Below are positions 27,571 to 36,491 of a stretch of 64,000 nt of DNA, piece by piece (the stretch's first letter is position 1; each line of letters opens with the position of its first letter). The stretch comes from Mesorhizobium sp. J428. GTDB taxonomy: Bacteria; Pseudomonadota; Alphaproteobacteria; Rhizobiales; Rhizobiaceae. The stretch covers positions 1,960,001 through 2,024,000 of the forward strand of contig NZ_JAJOMX010000001.1 of assembly GCF_024699925.1 (NCBI RefSeq), written 5' to 3'. A program made the translations under genes and the position numbers. The notes beneath the pieces were generated by a model. The model was given only the letters and a program-made list of their open reading frames with translations, searched no databases and was not told the origin of the DNA.

Positions 27571-27879
27571 AGGCCGCCGCCGAAGGAGCCGGCCACGGTC
27601 GGCTTCTTTACATTTCTTTACAATTCGCAGGACTTTTCGAAACACGCAGGCACTAGTATGGCCTTCCGGATACCGGCCCGACTCATGACAGCAAAGTGTC
27701 AGGAGCAACGGACGAATGTATCTTTATGACTATATTGCGCTGCAAACTTGGAGTAAGAAACCGCCCGCTCCGGTCCGGATGCGTTCAGGATTGCAAGATG
27801 GCCGATGCGGCCCCACCTGAATGCACGGAGCGGCCGCGACGCGTAACGCGTCTTTCGCCCGACATGGGGATTTTTCGAT
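27571..27879. other. 309-bp gap with hairpin, direct repeat and probable promoter region
   Basis: Just after the cytochrome gene, AGCCGGC (27587-27593) and GTCGGCT (27598-27604) form a hairpin followed by T-rich sequence, a possible terminator. It merges into a direct repeat of TTCTTTACA (about 27604-27622). Further on, TGACA (27686-27690) and TGTCA (27697-27701) form a short inverted repeat, and TATATT near 27733 could be a -10 box for the next RND operon. No convincing gene is present. Confidence 0.4.
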
Positions 27880-29025
27880 ATGGCGAAGTTCAGGTTCCAC
27901 AAAGTCGCGGCTGTTGCTGTGCTCATCGGATTTGCCGCCTGGATGGGAACCGGAAGGTTCTCGTCGGTCGGTTCCGCATCGACGGAAACGGGGGCCGCGC
28001 AGGGCGAAGCAAAGCCGGCGGCTGTGGAGGCTGCGCCTAAGGCCCCGCGCACCGTCGCGGTTGTTACCCCGCCCCACATCCAGCATGAGCGCGCGATTCA
28101 CCTTTCCGGCCAGACCCAGGCCGACAAACGCGCTGTGCTCGCCACGCGCGCGGCCGGCATCATCGAGCAGCTCACCGTCAAGCAGGGCGACAAGGTCGCC
28201 GCCGGACAGACCATCCTGGTGCTGAACGCCGAGGACAAGCCGGCGATGGTCGAGACCGCAAAGCAGCTGGTCAAGCAGCGGCAGGCCGAGCTGGAGGCCG
28301 CGCAGCGGCTGGCCAAGACCGGGACACTCGCCAAGCTCAGCCTCGACACGGCCGTATCGGCTCTCGCCCAGGCGGAATCGCAGCTCAGGGCTGCACAGGC
28401 CGATCTCGACCGCCTCACCATCGTCGCCCCGTTCGCCGGCATCGTCGACAGCGTCGACGTCGAGCTCGGCAGCGCCGTCGCGCAGGGCGCCCAGATCGCC
28501 ACGCTGCTCAGCCTCGATCCCGTCGTGGTGAAGGGCGAGATCAGCGAGCGCGACTTGACCTACATCAAGGCCAACGACAAGGCCGACGCCTTGTTGGTCA
28601 ACGGCGAACGCGTCACCGGCACCGTGCGCTACATCAGCCGCGAGGCGGCCGCGGCGACGCGCACTTTCCGGGTCGAGGTGGCGATTCCCAATGCGGACGA
28701 GCGCATTCCCGCCGGCATGACGGCCGAGATCACCGTGCGCGCGTCGCCCGCCGATGCGGTGATCCTGCCGCGCTCGGTGGTGACGCTCAGCGCCAATGGC
28801 GATCTCGGCATCCGCGCGGTCGACAAGGACGGCAAGATCGTCTTCTACCCGATCGACCTCATGGACGACCTTACCAACGGTCTGGTTCTCGGCGGCGTTC
28901 CGAAGGATGCGCGCATCGTCGTGGCCGGCCAGGATCTGGTCACCGAGGGCGATATCGTCAATCCGGTCACTGCCGACGAGCAGCTCATCAAGAAGCTGGT
29001 CGGCGAAGTCGCCGGCACCAATTGA
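27880..29025 (+). CDS. RND efflux periplasmic adaptor (membrane fusion protein), second system
   Basis: The 381-residue protein has an N-terminal signal/anchor (VAAVAVLIGFAAWMGTG), a low-complexity Glu/Ala/Pro linker, and the HlyD/RND adaptor modules: lipoyl half AGIIEQLTVKQGDKVAAGQTIL, α-hairpin rich in Ala/Gln/Glu, and IVAPFAGIVDSVDVELGSAV. ATG 27880 was chosen because the signal peptide begins there. It precedes an RND permease by 13 nt. Divergence in sequence from the other adaptor (17324) shows a different subfamily, closer to the MexK/AcrB-like pumps found in rhizobia. Confidence 0.92.
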   Translation: MAKFRFHKVAAVAVLIGFAAWMGTGRFSSVGSASTETGAAQGEAKPAAVEAAPKAPRTVAVVTPPHIQHERAIHLSGQTQADKRAVLATRAAGIIEQLTVKQGDKVAAGQTILVLNAEDKPAMVETAKQLVKQRQAELEAAQRLAKTGTLAKLSLDTAVSALAQAESQLRAAQADLDRLTIVAPFAGIVDSVDVELGSAVAQGAQIATLLSLDPVVVKGEISERDLTYIKANDKADALLVNGERVTGTVRYISREAAAATRTFRVEVAIPNADERIPAGMTAEITVRASPADAVILPRSVVTLSANGDLGIRAVDKDGKIVFYPIDLMDDLTNGLVLGGVPKDARIVVAGQDLVTEGDIVNPVTADEQLIKKLVGEVAGTN

Positions 29026-29038
29026 GCGGCGCCCGGTC

Positions 29039-32000
29039 ATGGATATCGTCAAGCTTGCCATCCGCAACGCGCGGCTGACGCTTTCGGTCCTCGTCTTCCT
29101 CGTCATCGCGGGCGCTCTCGCCTATCGTGCGGTGCCGAAGGAGGCCGAGCCCGACGTCGCCATTCCAATCATCTATGTGAGCCTCGCCTATCAGGGCATT
29201 TCGCCGGAGGATTCCGAGCGCCTGCTGCTGCGCCCGGTCGAGACGCAGCTGAAGAGCCTGAAGGGCCTGAAGGAGATGCGCTCCGCCGCCTACCAGGGCG
29301 GCGGCTATGTGCTGGTCGAATTCGACCCCTCGACCGACCTGTCGGACGCGCTGATCGATGTGCGCAACAAGGTCCAGGACGCCAAGCAGGATATTCCTGA
29401 TGGCGCCGAGGAGCCGACCGTCAACGAGGTCAACGTCTCCGAATTCCCCGTGCTCGTCGTGACACTGTCGGGCGACGTGCCCGAGCGCGTGCTGACGGTT
29501 GCGGCCAAGTCGCTGCGCGACAAGATCGAGGAGGTTCCGGGCGTCCTCGAGGGCACTATCCAGGGTTCCCGCGAGGAACTGGTCGAGGCGATCATCGATC
29601 CGGTCAAGCTTTCGTCCTACGGCTTGAGACTCGACCAGCTCATCCAGGGTGTCGGCGCGTCGAACAGCCTCGTCGCCGCCGGCGCGCTGGAGGGCAGCGA
29701 GGGCAAATACGCCATCAAGGTGCCCGCGCTGATCGAGACGCCGGAAGACGTGGCGCGCCTGCCCGTCGTCGCCAACAACAACGCGGTGGTGCGCGTCCAG
29801 GACCTCGCCACCGTCCGTTCCACCTTCAAGGACGCCGAGACAATCACGCGGCTGGACGGCAAGCCCGCCATCGCCATCGAGGTGAAGAAGCGCATCGGCG
29901 CCAATATCGTCGAGACGATCGAGGGCGCGAAGCACGTCGCCGACGAGTTTGTCAAGACCGCGCCTCCTGGCATGGAGGTGACCTACACCCAGGACAAGTC
30001 GGTCTTCGTCAACCAGCTCCTGAACGACCTGCAGAACCACGTGCTGATCGCGGTGATCCTGGTCTTCATCGTCATCCTCTACGCGCTCTCCGGCCGGGCC
30101 TCGCTGCTGATCGGCCTCGCGATCCCGTCATCCTTCCTGATGGGTATCCTGGCGCTGGCGCTGATGGGTTACACGATCAACATGATCGTTCTGTTCTCGC
30201 TGATCCTGGCCGTCGGCATGCTGGTCGACGACGCGATCATCGTGACTGAATATGCCGAGCGGCGCATGTCCGAGGGCGCACCGAAGGAGCTGGCTTTCGA
30301 GGAGGCAGCCAAGCGGATGGCCGGTCCCGTGATCGCCGCTACCATGACCCGCATCGCCGCCTTTTCGCCGCTGCTCTTCTGGCCCGGTATTATCGGCGAC
30401 TTCATGAAGTTACCTGCCGATCACGCTGATCGTCACGCTCGCCGCTTCCATGGCCTATGCGCTGATTTTCGCTCCGACGCTGGGCGCGATTTTCGCCAAG
30501 GCGCCGGAACATCCGGAGGGGCACGGTCGCGACGGCCTCTATATGGCGATCGTCAACAAGGCGGTGCACTACCCGGTCACCGCGCTGATCCTGACCGTGG
30601 CGTTGCTCGGCGGCGGCATGTGGTCCTACGTGAAGTTCGGCAACGGCGTGGAGTTCTTCCCCACCGTCGAGCCGGATTACGGCCTGCTCTACGTCCATGC
30701 CCGCGGCAACCTGTCACTTGCCGAGATGGACGCGGCGACCCGCGAGGCCGAAAACCGGCTGCTCGGCTGGCCCGGTGTCAAATCGGTCTACACCCGCGCC
30801 GGCAAGTCGCGCGGCGGCGGGCAGGATATCCCCGAAGATGTCGTCGGCGTGATTCAGCATACGAGTTCGTCGACTGGCGGGAACGTAAGTCTGCGCATGA
30901 GATCCTGGACGAGTTGCGTGTGAAGATGGCGGGCATTCCCGGCGTCGACGTCGAGGTGCGCGTGCCGGACGCCGGCCCGCCAACCGGCAAGCCCATCCAG
31001 GTCCGCCTTTCGGCCGTCAACCCGGAAGGGCTGAACGAGCATGCCGCAAAGGTCGCCGCCGAGGTCGCCAAGGTACCCGGCGTCATCGATATCTCCGACG
31101 GCCTGCCGCCGCCCGGCATTGACTGGGCGCTGGAGGTCGACCGTTCGAAGGCCGCGCAATACGGTATCTCACCAATTGCCGTCGGCACGGTCGTGCAGCT
31201 CGTCACCACCGGCCTGAAGCTGACCGACTACCGGCCGGCAGGTGCCGACGACGCAGTCGACATCCGGCTGCGTCTGCCGGAAGACCGTCGCACGCTCGCT
31301 TCGCTCGACCAGCTCCGCATCGAGACCGCGCAGGGCTCGGTGCCGATCTCGAACTTCGTCTCGCGCAAACCCGAGCAGACGGTCGGCATTCTCAACCGCA
31401 TCGACGCCAAGCGCACGATCTCCGTACAGGGCAACGTCGCGTCCGGCTTCCAGGTCGCTGCGGTGCAGGCCGAGGTGTCGAAGGTCGTGGCAGGCATGGA
31501 GCAACCGGGAATCGAGTGGAAGCTGGCTGGCTCCAACGAGGACAGTGAGGAGGCCGGGGCGTTCCTGATGAATGCCTTCGGTGCGGCGTTGTTCCTGATC
31601 TTCATCGTGCTGCTCGCGCAGTTCAACAAGTTCACCAGCGTGGTGCTGGTGCTGACCTGCGTGGTCATGGCGGTCATCGGCGCGCTGCTCGGCATGCTGT
31701 TGACCGGCCAGGCCTTCGTCATCGTCATGTCCGGCATTGGCATGATCGCGCTGGCGGGCGTCGTGGTGAACAACAACATCGTGCTGATCGACACCTACGA
31801 CCGGCTGCGCGACGAAGGCTGGGAGAAGCTCGACGCCGTGCTCGAGACCTGCCGCCAGCGTGCCCGCCCGGTCGTGCTGACGGCGCTCTCCGCCATCCTC
31901 GGCGTGCTGCCGATCGCCTTCGGCCTCGGCCTGGAGATATTCCACCACGAGACGACGATCAACGCACCCTCGACCCAGTGGTGGGTGGCCCTGTCGTCGG

Positions 32001-32206
32001 CGATCGTGTTCGGCCTGTCCTTCGCGACCGTGCTGACGCTGATCGTCACCCCGTCGATGCTGATGGTCTTCACCCGCGACAAGCATCGCAGGAAGCGCGG
32101 CTGGCTGTCGCGGCTGTTCCGCCGCAAGGACGATACGGTGGTCCCGGAAGTGTCGGCCGACGCCCCCGACCTGCCGTCGATGCCCTACCCGAAGGCTGCG
32201 GAATAG
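29039..32206 (+). CDS. RND efflux permease, second system; two compensating frameshifts here
   Basis: The frame starts at ATG 29039 (MDIVKLAIRNARLTLSVLVFLV) and follows the RND pattern, including the relay region LAVGMLVDDAIIVTEYAERR. At about 30410 an extra T in ATGAAGTTACCTG shifts the frame; the correct frame then runs as a separate ORF (MAYALIFAPTLGAIFAKAP...) to about 30860, where one missing base in CAGCATACGAG restores the original frame. The second porter and membrane domains follow, ending at 32206. Repaired length is about 1055 residues. The two shifts lie 450 bp apart and leave unconserved residues only in between, so sequence error is likely. Confidence 0.9.
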   Translation: MDIVKLAIRNARLTLSVLVFLVIAGALAYRAVPKEAEPDVAIPIIYVSLAYQGISPEDSERLLLRPVETQLKSLKGLKEMRSAAYQGGGYVLVEFDPSTDLSDALIDVRNKVQDAKQDIPDGAEEPTVNEVNVSEFPVLVVTLSGDVPERVLTVAAKSLRDKIEEVPGVLEGTIQGSREELVEAIIDPVKLSSYGLRLDQLIQGVGASNSLVAAGALEGSEGKYAIKVPALIETPEDVARLPVVANNNAVVRVQDLATVRSTFKDAETITRLDGKPAIAIEVKKRIGANIVETIEGAKHVADEFVKTAPPGMEVTYTQDKSVFVNQLLNDLQNHVLIAVILVFIVILYALSGRASLLIGLAIPSSFLMGILALALMGYTINMIVLFSLILAVGMLVDDAIIVTEYAERRMSEGAPKELAFEEAAKRMAGPVIAATMTRIAAFSPLLFWPGIIGDFMKLPADHADRHARRFHGLCADFRSDAGRDFRQGAGTSGGARSRRPLYGDRQQGGALPGHRADPDRGVARRRHVVLREVRQRRGVLPHRRAGLRPALRPCPRQPVTCRDGRGDPRGRKPAARLARCQIGLHPRRQVARRRAGYPRRCRRRDSAYEFVDWRERKSAHEILDELRVKMAGIPGVDVEVRVPDAGPPTGKPIQVRLSAVNPEGLNEHAAKVAAEVAKVPGVIDISDGLPPPGIDWALEVDRSKAAQYGISPIAVGTVVQLVTTGLKLTDYRPAGADDAVDIRLRLPEDRRTLASLDQLRIETAQGSVPISNFVSRKPEQTVGILNRIDAKRTISVQGNVASGFQVAAVQAEVSKVVAGMEQPGIEWKLAGSNEDSEEAGAFLMNAFGAALFLIFIVLLAQFNKFTSVVLVLTCVVMAVIGALLGMLLTGQAFVIVMSGIGMIALAGVVVNNNIVLIDTYDRLRDEGWEKLDAVLETCRQRARPVVLTALSAILGVLPIAFGLGLEIFHHETTINAPSTQWWVALSSAIVFGLSFATVLTLIVTPSMLMVFTRDKHRRKRGWLSRLFRRKDDTVVPEVSADAPDLPSMPYPKAAE

Positions 32207-32223
32207 CCGGCGAAGGGCCAAAG

Positions 32224-32253
32224 ACGGGCGCCGGAACAAAATTCGGCGCCCGT
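32224..32253. terminator. GC-rich hairpin after the second RND pump
   Basis: ACGGGCGCCG (32224-32233) pairs with CGGCGCCCGT (32244-32253) across a 10-nt loop. There is no T-tract, so it may be a weak terminator. GGAAC (32233-32237) and CATT (32255-32258), 17 nt apart, also resemble an EcfG promoter with one mismatch for the following DUF3309 gene. Confidence 0.55.
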
Positions 32254-32299
32254 GCATTGTGATGCCATTCAGAGATTTTTCTCGGAAGGGGGTACTCAC

Positions 32300-32458
32300 A
32301 TGACTCTCAGCACAATCCTTCTCATCATCCTGATCCTGATCCTGCTCGGCGCGATTCCCGCCTGGCCCTATTCCCGGGGCTGGGGCTACGGACCCTCCGG
32401 CATCGTCGGCGTGATCCTCGTGATCCTGATCATACTGGTCCTGATGGGGCGGATCTGA
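32300..32458 (+). CDS. DUF3309 small hydrophobic protein
   Basis: The 52-residue peptide has a hydrophobic first helix (LSTILLIILILILLGAIPAWP), the conserved YSRGWGYGPSG loop and a second hydrophobic helix. This is the DUF3309 pattern, common in stress-induced proteobacterial membrane peptides. GGAAGGGGG provides the ribosome site upstream of ATG 32300. Function unknown. Confidence 0.85.
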   Translation: MTLSTILLIILILILLGAIPAWPYSRGWGYGPSGIVGVILVILIILVLMGRI

Positions 32459-32484
32459 TCCGCGATCGAAACTGATCCAACGAA

Positions 32485-32514
32485 AAACGCCGCCCGAAAC
32501 CACGGGCGGCGTTT
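32485..32514. terminator. Bidirectional terminator between DUF3309 and msrB
   Basis: AAACGCCGCCCG (32485-32496) and CGGGCGGCGTTT (32503-32514) form a perfect 12-bp stem with a 6-nt loop, flanked by A and T runs. It serves both convergent genes. Confidence 0.85.
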
Positions 32515-32537
32515 CTCATGGTTCGTCGGGTTCGACG

Positions 32538-32938
32538 TCAGGCCGGCTCGAATTCCAGCGCGACACCGTTGATGCAGTAGCGCTGGTAGGTCGGCGGCGG
32601 ACCATCCGGGAAGACATGGCCGAGATGGCTGCCGCAGGTGGCGCAATGCACCTCGGTGCGCACCATGCCGTGGCTGCGGTCGGTCGTCGTCTCCACGGAG
32701 CCCGGCAGCGGGTCATTGAAGCTCGGCCAGCCAGTGCCGCTCTCGAACTTCAGCGTCGATTCGAACAGCGGCGTGTCGCAGCCGACGCACTTGAACGTGC
32801 CCGGCCGCTTTTCGTAGAGCAGCGCGCAGCTGCCCGGCCGTTCCTACCATGCTCGCGCATGATGTAATACTGCTCCGGCGTCAGCTTCGCACGCCACTCG
32901 GCATCCGTTCGGGTGACGGGGAAGGTGTGGGTGTCCAT
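32538..32938 (-). CDS. msrB: Peptide methionine (R)-S-oxide reductase, frameshifted here
   Basis: Starting at ATG 32938 (GGAG upstream), the frame gives [20 protein letters not shown] and [11 protein letters not shown], then breaks near 32845, where one base appears missing. The next frame restores the MsrB core: zinc pair [23 protein letters not shown] and the catalytic [11 protein letters not shown], ending at TGA (32538-32540). Repaired length is about 133 residues, normal. It reduces methionine-R-sulfoxide in proteins. A single-base loss in a conserved gene suggests sequence error. Confidence 0.88.
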
Positions 32939-33107
32939 GAGATTCTCCATCGGGCGCTGTCGCTGCCAATATGGGTATTTGCGGCGCACCCGGCAATGCG
33001 CCGTCGCGGTTGGCCGAAGACTCGGTGCGCAGAAAACAGCAGCCGGCGACATCAATTCGCCTTTGACAGTCGGCACTCAGGGCCCATCTGAAATCGCGAG
33101 ATCGTCG

Positions 33108-34114
33108 GTGCGGACATTTTCTGGTTTATCCTTTGCCTCGCGGTCTGCTTCGCAGCACACGGCGCAAGCGCCGATCCGTGGAAAACCGTCGAGCCGGAAA
33201 CTGCCGGCTGGTCCGTAAGCGCGCTCGCCGAGGCCAGGGCATCCTCGCTTGCCTTGAAGCCCACCGCACTCCTGATCGTCCAGGATGGCAAGGTGGTCGC
33301 GAGTTGGGGTGACGTCTCCAGGCGCGTCAATGTCGCGTCCGTTCGCAAGAGCCTGCTGAGCGCGCTCTATGGAATCGCCATCTCCGAAGGGCGCATCGAT
33401 CTCGGCAGCACGCTTGCCCAACTGGACATCGACGACACACCGCCGCGCCTCACCGCGATCGAGAAGCAGGCCACCGTGCGCGATCTGCTGATGTCCCGCT
33501 CCGGCGTCTACCATCCGGCAGCCTATGAGACCGCCGACATCAAGCGCAAACGGCCTCCGCGGGGCAGCCATGAGCCCGGATCGTTCTGGTTCTACAACAA
33601 CTGGGATTTCAACGCCCTTGGGACGATCTACCGGAAGCAAACCGGCGAAGACATCTTTGAAAGCTTCGAGAAGCGGATCGCCCTGCCGCTCCAGATGGAG
33701 GATTTCTCCGCGCGCGACGGCGAATATGTCAAGGAGAAGGCGTCTGAGCACCCAGCCTACCCCTTCCGCCTGAGCGCGCGCGATGCGGCTCGCTTCGGCC
33801 AGCTTTTCCTTGACGGCGGGCGGTGGGACGGTAGCCAGGTCGTGCCGGCAGCCTGGGTCAGGGACGCGACAACCGCATATTCCTTCACCAAGCGCGGTCG
33901 GCAGGGATACGGCTATATGTGGTGGTCGCTTCCGTCCGATGTCTGGGGCGAGAATGCCGCCTATGCCGCCGGCTATGGCGGCCAGGTCATTGCATTGCTG
34001 CCGTCGAAGCGACTGGTCGTGGTCCAGACCGTGGATCTGCGGCAGAACCCGAAGGGCATCCGAACCAGCAGCTTCCTCGATCTCCTGAAGAAGATCGTCG
34101 CCGCGGCCCCATAG
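33108..34114 (+). CDS. Serine hydrolase (class C β-lactamase-like), 5' end uncertain
   Basis: The body contains SxxK in ASVRKSLLSALYG, a Tyr-Asn-Asn motif in FWFYNNWDF and AGYGGQVIALL, the serine-dependent AmpC/esterase fold. In this frame the sequence is open from 33092 and encodes a signal-peptide-like stretch (FWFILCLAVCFAAHGASA, from about 33116), but the only start in frame is TTG 33254, beyond that signal. GTG 33108 is out of frame by one base; an extra T in the TTTT run at 33117-33120 would join it to the signal peptide (MRTFFWFIL...). The gene probably starts at 33108 with another single-base error. Confidence 0.7.
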
Positions 34115-34146
34115 AGGTCAACCCCTGAAAAGCGGCCACCGCCCGC

Positions 34147-35337
34147 TCAGTGCTTCCGCGACAATTCCTTCGTCGCGCTTTCCAGCCCCTGCAGCGTCAG
34201 CGGATACATCCGGTCCGTGAAGATGTCGCGGATCATCTGGATCGAATGGGTGTAGCCCCAGTGCTTCTGCTGCACCGGGTTGATCCAGATGGCGTTCGGC
34301 CAGTGCTGGATCACGCGATTCAGCCAGACGATACCGGCCTCCGGATTCCAATGCTCGACCGAACCGCCAGCGATGGCGATCTCATAGGGGCTCATCGAGG
34401 CGTCGCCGACGAAGATCACCTTGTAGTCGTGGCCGTATTTGTGCAGCACGTCGTAGGTCGGCGTCACCTCGTTGTGCCGGCGGCGGTTGTCCTTCCATAC
34501 GCCCTCGTAAAGGCAGTTGTGGAAGTAGAAGAATTCGAGCTGCCGAAACTCCGTCCGTGCCGCCGAGAACAGCTCCTCGACCACCTTGATGTGATCGTCC
34601 ATTGAGCCGCCGACGTCGAAGAACATCAATAGCTTCACCGCGTTACGCCGCTCGGGTCGCGTCTGCACGTCGAGATAGCCGTGCTCGGCCGTAGCGTGGA
34701 TCGTGCCCGGAATGTCGAGTTCCTCATCCGCGCCCTCTCGCACCCAGCGGCGCAGCCGCTTCAGCGCCACCTTGATGTTGCGCGTGCCGAGCTCGACCGT
34801 ATCGTCGAAATTCCTGAACTCGCGCTTGTCCCAAACCTTGACCGCGCGACGGTTGCGGCTTTCGTGCTGGCCGATCCGCACGCCTTCCGGGTTATAGCCA
34901 TAGGCGCCGAAGGGCGACGTGCCGGCCGTGCCGATCCATTTCGAGCCGCCCTGATGGCGACCCTTTTGCTCCTCCAGCCGCTTCTTCAGCGTTTCCATCA
35001 GCTTGTCGAACCCGCCCAGCGCCTCGACCAGCTTCTTCTCCTCCTCGGTCAGGTGCTTTTCCGCGAGCTTGCGCAGCCATTCCTCCGGCAGGTTGGCAAC
35101 GTCGATGCCCCCCTCGCCCGACAGCGCTTCCAGCCCCTTGAACACGTGCCCGAACACCTGGTCGAACCGGTCGATGTGCCGCTCGTCCTTCACAAGTGCA
35201 GCCCGCGCCAGATAGTAAAAGCCCTCGACGTCGTAAGTGACGAGATCGGCTTCCATCCCCTCCAGAAGGGTCAGATATTCCCGCAGCGACACCGGAACGC
35301 GTGCTGCTTTGAGCTCGAGGAAGAAGGGGATGAACAT
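34147..35337 (-). CDS. VWA domain protein, CoxE-like
   Basis: The 396-residue protein has an N-terminal helical region (FIPFFLELKAARVPVSLREYL, typical of CoxE-like proteins) and a C-terminal von Willebrand A domain with a MIDAS-type LLMFFDVGGSMDDH (about residue 232). The canonical DxSxS is DVGGS here. Such proteins work with MoxR AAA+ ATPases in assembly or metal insertion of complexes. The MoxR-type gene lies about 2.8 kb away on the same strand (38113-38952). The ATG at 35337 has no clear ribosome site, which may relate to the toxin gene immediately upstream. Confidence 0.88.
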   Translation of the reverse strand: MFIPFFLELKAARVPVSLREYLTLLEGMEADLVTYDVEGFYYLARAALVKDERHIDRFDQVFGHVFKGLEALSGEGGIDVANLPEEWLRKLAEKHLTEEEKKLVEALGGFDKLMETLKKRLEEQKGRHQGGSKWIGTAGTSPFGAYGYNPEGVRIGQHESRNRRAVKVWDKREFRNFDDTVELGTRNIKVALKRLRRWVREGADEELDIPGTIHATAEHGYLDVQTRPERRNAVKLLMFFDVGGSMDDHIKVVEELFSAARTEFRQLEFFYFHNCLYEGVWKDNRRRHNEVTPTYDVLHKYGHDYKVIFVGDASMSPYEIAIAGGSVEHWNPEAGIVWLNRVIQHWPNAIWINPVQQKHWGYTHSIQMIRDIFTDRMYPLTLQGLESATKELSRKH

Positions 35338-35340
35338 GGG

Positions 35341-35748
35341 CTAGACCGAAAGCTGCTTGAAGTTGTCCCGGAAGTTAATGCCAATTTCTAGCATGAAGGG
35401 TGGATCGAACCGGCGAATAGTGTCGTATAACGTTGGCCAACGATCCACCAACACGGCGCAACACCTACTCATGGCGGTCTTCTGATAGGCAGGCGCCAAG
35501 ACAATGCCGCGCAAGTTTGCTCGTCGGAACGCGTGTGCTTCCGCTCGATTGCGCCTAATTCGCTGATCCCCGGTGATCACAAGCCACGTGTCGCCAGATA
35601 CTGCGAGAAATTCGATCCACTCGACATCCTTGGGATCCTTCAATGGAAGCTCCCTAAGGTGGATGGCTTCGTGCCCAGAGCTTCGTATGAATCCGTCAAG
35701 CGTGCTGGCCATAACAGGTGAAGTGCAATTGTCAAACAGCACCTTCAT
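35341..35748 (-). CDS. PIN-like toxin, VapC45 type
   Basis: The 135-residue protein begins MKVLFDNCTSP and has WLVITGDQRIRRNRAEAHAF in the middle, which resembles the acidic-residue pattern of the PIN-like VapC45 (PF18478) fold (early Asp-Asn, central Gly-Asp-x-Arg). It starts within the stop of the upstream gene (ATGA, 4-nt overlap), the classic toxin-antitoxin arrangement. GC content is visibly lower than the flanking core genes. The likely activity is RNA cleavage when not bound by its partner; this is inferred from the family. Confidence 0.7.
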   Translation of the reverse strand: MKVLFDNCTSPVMASTLDGFIRSSGHEAIHLRELPLKDPKDVEWIEFLAVSGDTWLVITGDQRIRRNRAEAHAFRRANLRGIVLAPAYQKTAMSRCCAVLVDRWPTLYDTIRRFDPPFMLEIGINFRDNFKQLSV

Positions 35749-36473
35749 GCAGCAGCTTTTAGTGAATCTTCAAACTCGACGGCACGACGAATTGCGGTAG
35801 GAGACACATGCCAAAGCATAGCAGCTCTATCGACGTCTCCTTCCGCTTTTGCGGCCGCGGCAAGCACCGACGTTGGAACGCCGGTATGAGATTCAATCGG
35901 TTGGCCAAAGGAACGCTCAGGATCAATGACGATTCCCTTGTCTCTTGAAACCGGCCACCACCTTGCAGGAACGGAGTTCTCGAAATCGACACCGCGCAAG
36001 CTTGCTTCGATAATTCGCTTGAACACAAACTGGCGTTTGAAGAGATCGATGAGTTTCGGGTCGCCGTCGTCCGTGGCGATCTCGAAAAATATCGAACGAC
36101 CATCGGTCTTAAAGGTGCTCGTGGAAAGCGGTCGTTCGTCGTTCACGTAGCGTCGCGCTTCCACAATGGCGCGACGGATCATAACTGCGCTGATACCCGC
36201 CTCCATGAAAGCATGGGCGGTTCTCAATTCAATTAGGTCGCGAAACCCCAAGTAAGTCCTGCCATCACCGATATCGACTTGGGGTGTCCACAGAGGCTCA
36301 TAATGCCGACCACCGATATGATGACCGCTTAGCCAACGGACGATCTTGCCGCCCGGTATGCGCAGAAGTCTGCTCGCTTCGGCGGGCGTATACAACCCAA
36401 TCCCGAGCAACTTGTCCGCCTTGACGTCCGGCATTCTATTCATTTCATCATAGTACCACGATTTGCAAACCAC
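35745..36473 (-). CDS. DUF433-type antitoxin, partner of the VapC45-like toxin
   Basis: The 242-residue protein has an N-terminal MerR-like helix-turn-helix region (GLYTPAEASRLLRIPGGKIVRWLSGHHI), RTYLGFRDLIELRTAHAFMEAG, and a C-terminal DUF433-like domain (SHTGVPTSVLAAAAKAEGD ... LWHVSPTAIRRAVEFEDSL). This is the usual partner of VapC45-like toxins, larger than most antitoxins, and would autoregulate the pair. Internal starts at 36443 and 36434 are possible. The low GC (about 50-55%) fits acquisition by transfer. Confidence 0.72.
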   Translation of the reverse strand: MVCKSWYYDEMNRMPDVKADKLLGIGLYTPAEASRLLRIPGGKIVRWLSGHHIGGRHYEPLWTPQVDIGDGRTYLGFRDLIELRTAHAFMEAGISAVMIRRAIVEARRYVNDERPLSTSTFKTDGRSIFFEIATDDGDPKLIDLFKRQFVFKRIIEASLRGVDFENSVPARWWPVSRDKGIVIDPERSFGQPIESHTGVPTSVLAAAAKAEGDVDRAAMLWHVSPTAIRRAVEFEDSLKAAA

Positions 36474-36491
36474 GGGAATCCACGGGCGGCA

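Noticed and set aside
27696..28040. 114-residue ORF at the start of the second RND operon
   Set aside because: Starts in the promoter region and overlaps the adaptor gene out of frame; no domain.
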